Part shown: positions 61,181 to 64,000 of the stretch, in pieces
How the letters are laid out: the number at the start of each line of letters is the position of its first letter
How positions within the stretch are numbered: the stretch's first letter is position 1
NCBI GenBank assembly: GCA_022788185.1
Contig: JALEVV010000033.1
Location: forward strand, 1 to 64,000
Direction of reading: 5' to 3'
Length of the DNA stretch: 64,000 nt
DNA from: Spirochaetales bacterium
Lineage (GTDB): Bacteria; Spirochaetota; Spirochaetia; Sphaerochaetales; Sphaerochaetaceae
Program-made: the position numbers and the translations under genes
Notes under the pieces: generated by a model
The model's input: only the letters and a program-made list of their open reading frames with translations
Databases searched by the model: none
Told to the model about the DNA's origin: nothing

Positions 61181-62119
61181 ATGAAGTACTTTCTCCTGAT
61201 CCTGCTCTTCTTCCTCATATCCTGCCGACAGGATGTGGTTACCATCCCCGACAGCCTTACCGTCATTACCTATAACCTCTACAACATGTTTGATTCCTCT
61301 GACGACGGAACCGAATATGCCCAGTACCGTCCCCAGAGCGGCTACACCGCCAGGGACGCGCAGAAGCGGTGCGAGCTCTGCAGCGCACTGCTGCGCCGCA
61401 GGGATTTCGATGCGGATGTCATGATCTTTCAGGAGGTGGAGAGTGAGAAGGTGCTTGAAGCAATTCTGGACAGCGGGATGAGGAGGCGTGGGTATCTCTA
61501 CTACGGGATTGCCCAAACAGACAGTCCGATATCGGTAGGATTTATCAGTAAAATAAAACCGACGGAGGTCAATCTCCATGATTCGGGGGATGGGAGGGCA
61601 TTCCTATCGCTGGAGGTGATGAAGGGCGGACGTCAGTATCTGATAATAGGGCTCCATGCAAAGAGCAATCTTGGCTCCGATGAGGAGAATGTCACTCTGA
61701 GAAGGCAGCTTGCCCGCCATGTAAGGGAGCTTGCGGGAGAGCGGGAAAACTGCATAGTGGCAGGTGATTTCAATTCAGTAATCAGAAAGGGTGACATGCT
61801 TTCCCCGGTCGATGACGGAGCCTCCCTTCATGTGGTGACCGATATGGATGGTGTCAGAGGGGGAGCGTTTTACGATGCCACTGAGGATCTGTACTTTCCC
61901 CTTTCGGCGGAGGGAACCTACCGCTATCAGGGAGAGTGGTACTTCTATGACAAGATCCTGGTCTCGGAAACGATCGTGAGGGAGTCTTCCTCCCTGTCCC
62001 TGGAGGTCATGAATGTGGACTCCGTTTCAGGGGAGGATGGAGCTCCGATTCCCTATGACAACTCCTCAGAGAGTGGTTATTCCGATCATTTTGCTGTAAA
62101 ATTGACGCTCGAATACTGA
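61181..62119 (+). CDS. Endonuclease/exonuclease/phosphatase-family lipoprotein-like protein
   Basis: 312 residues. Hydrophobic N-terminus LLILLFFLISCRQD with a lipobox-like ISC, so probably a lipoprotein. EEP-fold motifs: TYNLYNMFD, MIFQEVES, GLHAKSN, AGDFNS and YSDHFAV, in order. May cut nucleic acid or phospholipid headgroups outside the cytoplasm. 9 bp before the glycosylase gene. Confidence 0.88.
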   Translation: MKYFLLILLFFLISCRQDVVTIPDSLTVITYNLYNMFDSSDDGTEYAQYRPQSGYTARDAQKRCELCSALLRRRDFDADVMIFQEVESEKVLEAILDSGMRRRGYLYYGIAQTDSPISVGFISKIKPTEVNLHDSGDGRAFLSLEVMKGGRQYLIIGLHAKSNLGSDEENVTLRRQLARHVRELAGERENCIVAGDFNSVIRKGDMLSPVDDGASLHVVTDMDGVRGGAFYDATEDLYFPLSAEGTYRYQGEWYFYDKILVSETIVRESSSLSLEVMNVDSVSGEDGAPIPYDNSSESGYSDHFAVKLTLEY

Positions 62120-62128
62120 GGTGCAACT

Positions 62129-62866
62129 ATGGAAGACATAAGAGAGATTCTGACAGGCGGACAGAGCTTCAGCTGGACGGATGAGGGGGACTGCTTCTCC
62201 GCAGTCCTGAATGAGAAGGTTTACAGGGTAAGTTCGGCTGCCGACTTTGAGAAGGATGAGTTCCTGCGTGAATACTTTGACTTATCCACCGATTACGATG
62301 AGGCCCGGAAGGTGATAAGCGGCAAGGATGAGCTTCTTAAATCCGCAGTGGAAAAGTTTCCCGATCTCAGGATCCTGAGGCAGGATCCCTGGATCGCGCT
62401 CATCAGCTTCATCCTGAGTCAGAACAACAATATAAAGAGAATAAAGGGGCTTTATGACACTATCGCCAGGAACTACGGCCATGAGGTTGAGCCCGGCTAC
62501 TGGTCCTTCCCGACCCCTGAGGAGTTTTCCAGGGCAACCCAGAGCGAGCTCAGGGACCTGAGGGTAGGCTTCAGGGACAAGTATCTTATCGATGCGATCT
62601 CGAAGGCAGAGCTGCTGGAAGGAATCAATGACCTTCCCTATGAGGAAGCCGAGAAGAGACTCATGTCGATAAAGGGCGTGGGAAAGAAGGTTGCCTCATG
62701 CATACTTCTGTTCGGCTGTCACCGCATGGAGGCCTTCCCCGTGGACGTCTGGATCAGGAAGGTCCTGGATACCTATTATCCGGGAAAGGACCTCTCATAC
62801 TTCGAGCCCTATCCGGCCCTCTGTCAGCAGTATCTCTTCTCAATGGCCAGGTACATTAAGCTTTAA
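62129..62866 (+). CDS. 8-oxoguanine DNA glycosylase, OGG family
   Basis: 245 residues. HhH-GPD motif GVGKKVASCILLFG with the catalytic Lys, and Asp in FPVDVWIRKV; QNNNIKRIKG is the family's substrate-pocket strand. The N-terminal domain (GGQSFSW) is typical of OGG1-type rather than AGOG enzymes. Removes 8-oxoguanine and nicks the backbone. Confidence 0.88.
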   Translation: MEDIREILTGGQSFSWTDEGDCFSAVLNEKVYRVSSAADFEKDEFLREYFDLSTDYDEARKVISGKDELLKSAVEKFPDLRILRQDPWIALISFILSQNNNIKRIKGLYDTIARNYGHEVEPGYWSFPTPEEFSRATQSELRDLRVGFRDKYLIDAISKAELLEGINDLPYEEAEKRLMSIKGVGKKVASCILLFGCHRMEAFPVDVWIRKVLDTYYPGKDLSYFEPYPALCQQYLFSMARYIKL

Positions 62867-63503
62867 GCTTTTCCTCCTTTGGAAACTTGAGCTCGTAGAA
62901 GATCTGTTCAAGCTCAAGGCCTATGTTTATGTTGTGGACCACCGGGGTCACTCCTGAAGGGGTGGCCATGGGCTTCAGGGTAATGGGTGAGAAGTTCAGC
63001 ACTCCCGTGATTCCGCACTCCAGCAGGTGCATGTAGCACTCCTGGGCGCTGGCTTCCGGGACCGTTATGATTGCGGCCTTTACCTTGTGTACCCTGATGA
63101 CCTCCTCGAGACGGGAGAGGGGATAGATGGGAATCGGGTTGGATGCATCGGAGTAAACCACCGGATCGCTGTCGAAGCCCGCAACCATCCTGATGCCGTC
63201 CCCCTCGAAGCCGGTGTAGTTCATCAGGGCCTTTCCGATCCTTCCGCAGCCCACGATGATAACGTTCTGGCTCTCACCCTTTCCCAGGATCTCACCGATA
63301 CTGGAAATGAGATCGGAAATCTCGTAACCGCCCCTTTTCTGACCGTGTATTTCCAGAAGGGAGAAATCTTTCCTCACTATTGCTGCGGAAACGCCCGCAG
63401 CATCCGCAAGGTTATGTGCAAAAACTTTTTCTAATCCGATAGCCCGGAGTCTGGTCAGGGCGCGATAGTAACGTGTAACCCTGATTAGCATGTCATTATT
63501 CAT
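62856..63503 (-). CDS. rex: Redox-sensing repressor Rex
   Basis: 215 residues. Winged helix N-terminus with TRYYRALTRL and KDFSLLEIHGQKRGGYEI, and a Rossmann NAD(H) domain with VGCGRIGKAL. Represses fermentation and hydrogen genes until NADH rises. Divergent from the NuoE/HndA-type gene, a classical target. Overlaps the glycosylase gene by 11 bp. Confidence 0.95.
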   Translation of the reverse strand: MNNDMLIRVTRYYRALTRLRAIGLEKVFAHNLADAAGVSAAIVRKDFSLLEIHGQKRGGYEISDLISSIGEILGKGESQNVIIVGCGRIGKALMNYTGFEGDGIRMVAGFDSDPVVYSDASNPIPIYPLSRLEEVIRVHKVKAAIITVPEASAQECYMHLLECGITGVLNFSPITLKPMATPSGVTPVVHNINIGLELEQIFYELKFPKEEKLKA

Positions 63504-63519
63504 GATTTTTCCTTATTTA

Positions 63520-63592
63520 ATGTGACTAACGTAACATAAAAATCAAGAAATGTCAAATAAAAATATCGAAAACAGGGTTATAGTTATCTAAC
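63520..63592. promoter_or_regulatory. Candidate Rex operators between rex and the NuoE-type gene
   Basis: Two imperfect inverted repeats lie in the divergent region: ATGTGACTAACGTAACAT (63520-63537) and GTTATAGTTATCTAAC (63577-63592). Rex sites are usually TTGTGA-N6-TCACAA-like; these share only part of that pattern, so they are candidates only. Confidence 0.4.
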
Positions 63593-63605
63593 AGTCACAT
63601 TTGAA

Positions 63606-63635
63606 TTGAAAATACCCCCATGAATATTGTATTAT
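63606..63635 (+). promoter_or_regulatory. Promoter of the NuoE/HndA-type gene
   Basis: TTGAAA (63606-63611) and TATTAT (63630-63635) are 18 bp apart, about 28 bp before the start codon. Confidence 0.55.
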
Positions 63636-63662
63636 ATACACATTAGTCTAAAAGGAGGAGTT

Positions 63663-64000
63663 ATGTCACAGAGTCTGTTTTCTGATGATCTGCTTTCATT
63701 TATAGATGAGTGGAAAAACAAGCCGGGCAATCTGATCATGGTACTGCACCGCGTGCAGTCCGAGATCGGGTACATTTCCCGTGAGGCGGCTGATGAAGTA
63801 TCCCGTCTGCTTGACGTTCCGCTCGCAACAATCTGGGGTGTGGTGACGTTCTACCACTTCTTCAAACTGAACAAGCCCGGCAAGTACAACATCCAGGTAT
63901 GTCTTGGCACCGCATGCTATCTTAAGGGCGGTGACATGATCATCGATGAGCTGGGACTGCAGAAGGGACTGGACATCGACGGTCTCACCGAGGACGGAAA
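63663..64000 (+). CDS. NADH dehydrogenase 24-kDa-type subunit (NuoE/HndA), 5' part
   Basis: Runs off the right edge after 112 codons. AGGAGG precedes the ATG. The helical N-terminal region and SRLLDVPLATIWGVVTFYHF, then CLGTACYLKGG with the first two cysteines of the 2Fe-2S site, match the complex I 24-kDa / HndA family. With Rex alongside it is likely the first gene of an NADH-linked, electron-bifurcating hydrogenase or related operon; that lies beyond the window. Confidence 0.93.
   Translation, partial: MSQSLFSDDLLSFIDEWKNKPGNLIMVLHRVQSEIGYISREAADEVSRLLDVPLATIWGVVTFYHFFKLNKPGKYNIQVCLGTACYLKGGDMIIDELGLQKGLDIDGLTEDG

Noticed and set aside
60797-61579. Long (260-codon) version of the TfoX-like gene
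   Set aside because: The family begins at the Met at 61132; the extra 149 residues overlap the divergent EEP gene and lack protein character.

Overview
The window reads as chromosomal DNA of a gut-type spirochaete, most like the Sphaerochaeta group. Three things point there. Lysyl-tRNA synthetase is the class I form. The secreted binding proteins share signal peptides ending in A(N/Q)G with no lipobox cysteine. The gene complement is fermentative (fhs, Rex next to a NADH-linked 24-kDa subunit, maltodextrin use). The taxon is an inference from gene content; no rRNA is present. Genes are dense, in overlapping operons with good Shine-Dalgarno sites.

Layout. 1-623: ISL3-type transposase remnant. 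659-8440 (minus): one operon for an unknown hydroxy-acid, with glycerate 2-kinase, a catalytically altered enolase paralogue, a tripartite tricarboxylate-type transporter (TctC, B, A), a LarA-like protein and a GntR/FCD regulator. It is driven from a promoter embedded in a 30-bp near-palindrome. 8747-14355: a small defence-type island with an orphan AAA+ ATPase, a second IS remnant, a COG1106-type ATPase paired with a HEPN-RNase-like gene, a fragment of an RloB-like gene, and a tandem duplication of truncated Rpn-family genes with divergent C-termini.

14359-22723: metabolic genes (HAD phosphatase, N-acetylglucosamine-kinase-like, a CxxC mini-protein with a NapH-like ferredoxin, fhs, esterase, galE, YkgJ). 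22951-28699: maltodextrin operon (binding protein, two permeases, LacI regulator, MalQ) with paired operator boxes. 28785-32055: an unusual membrane operon (OadB-like Na+ pump subunit, 47-residue OadG-like protein, DUF1538 protein, tandem-domain P-II-like protein). 32047-34478: hflX and ychF.

34612-36467: XRE / ImmA-IrrE peptidase / frameshifted PIN-domain module. 37210-38520: CmpB-like membrane protein and rpsD with a leader hairpin. 38521-39320: 800 bp without a supported gene, holding a candidate small RNA with terminator, an unexplained structured stretch, a helically phased repeat array and Pho-type boxes. 39321-45512: pstSCAB-phoU-phoB-phoR. 45509-62866: housekeeping and conserved genes, including a nucleoside kinase, an aldehyde-ferredoxin-oxidoreductase relative lacking a cluster ligand, a glycosyltransferase, a CAT-anticodon tRNA, RlpA, class I lysS, era, a ClpP-type protease and an OGG-type glycosylase. 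62856-64000: rex, divergent from the start of a NuoE/HndA-type gene that runs off the window.

The most likely undescribed systems are the hydroxy-acid operon with the altered enolase, the OadB/DUF1538/P-II operon, and the ATPase-HEPN pair that appears to have replaced an RloB-type partner. All calls come from reading the sequence; no database search was run.
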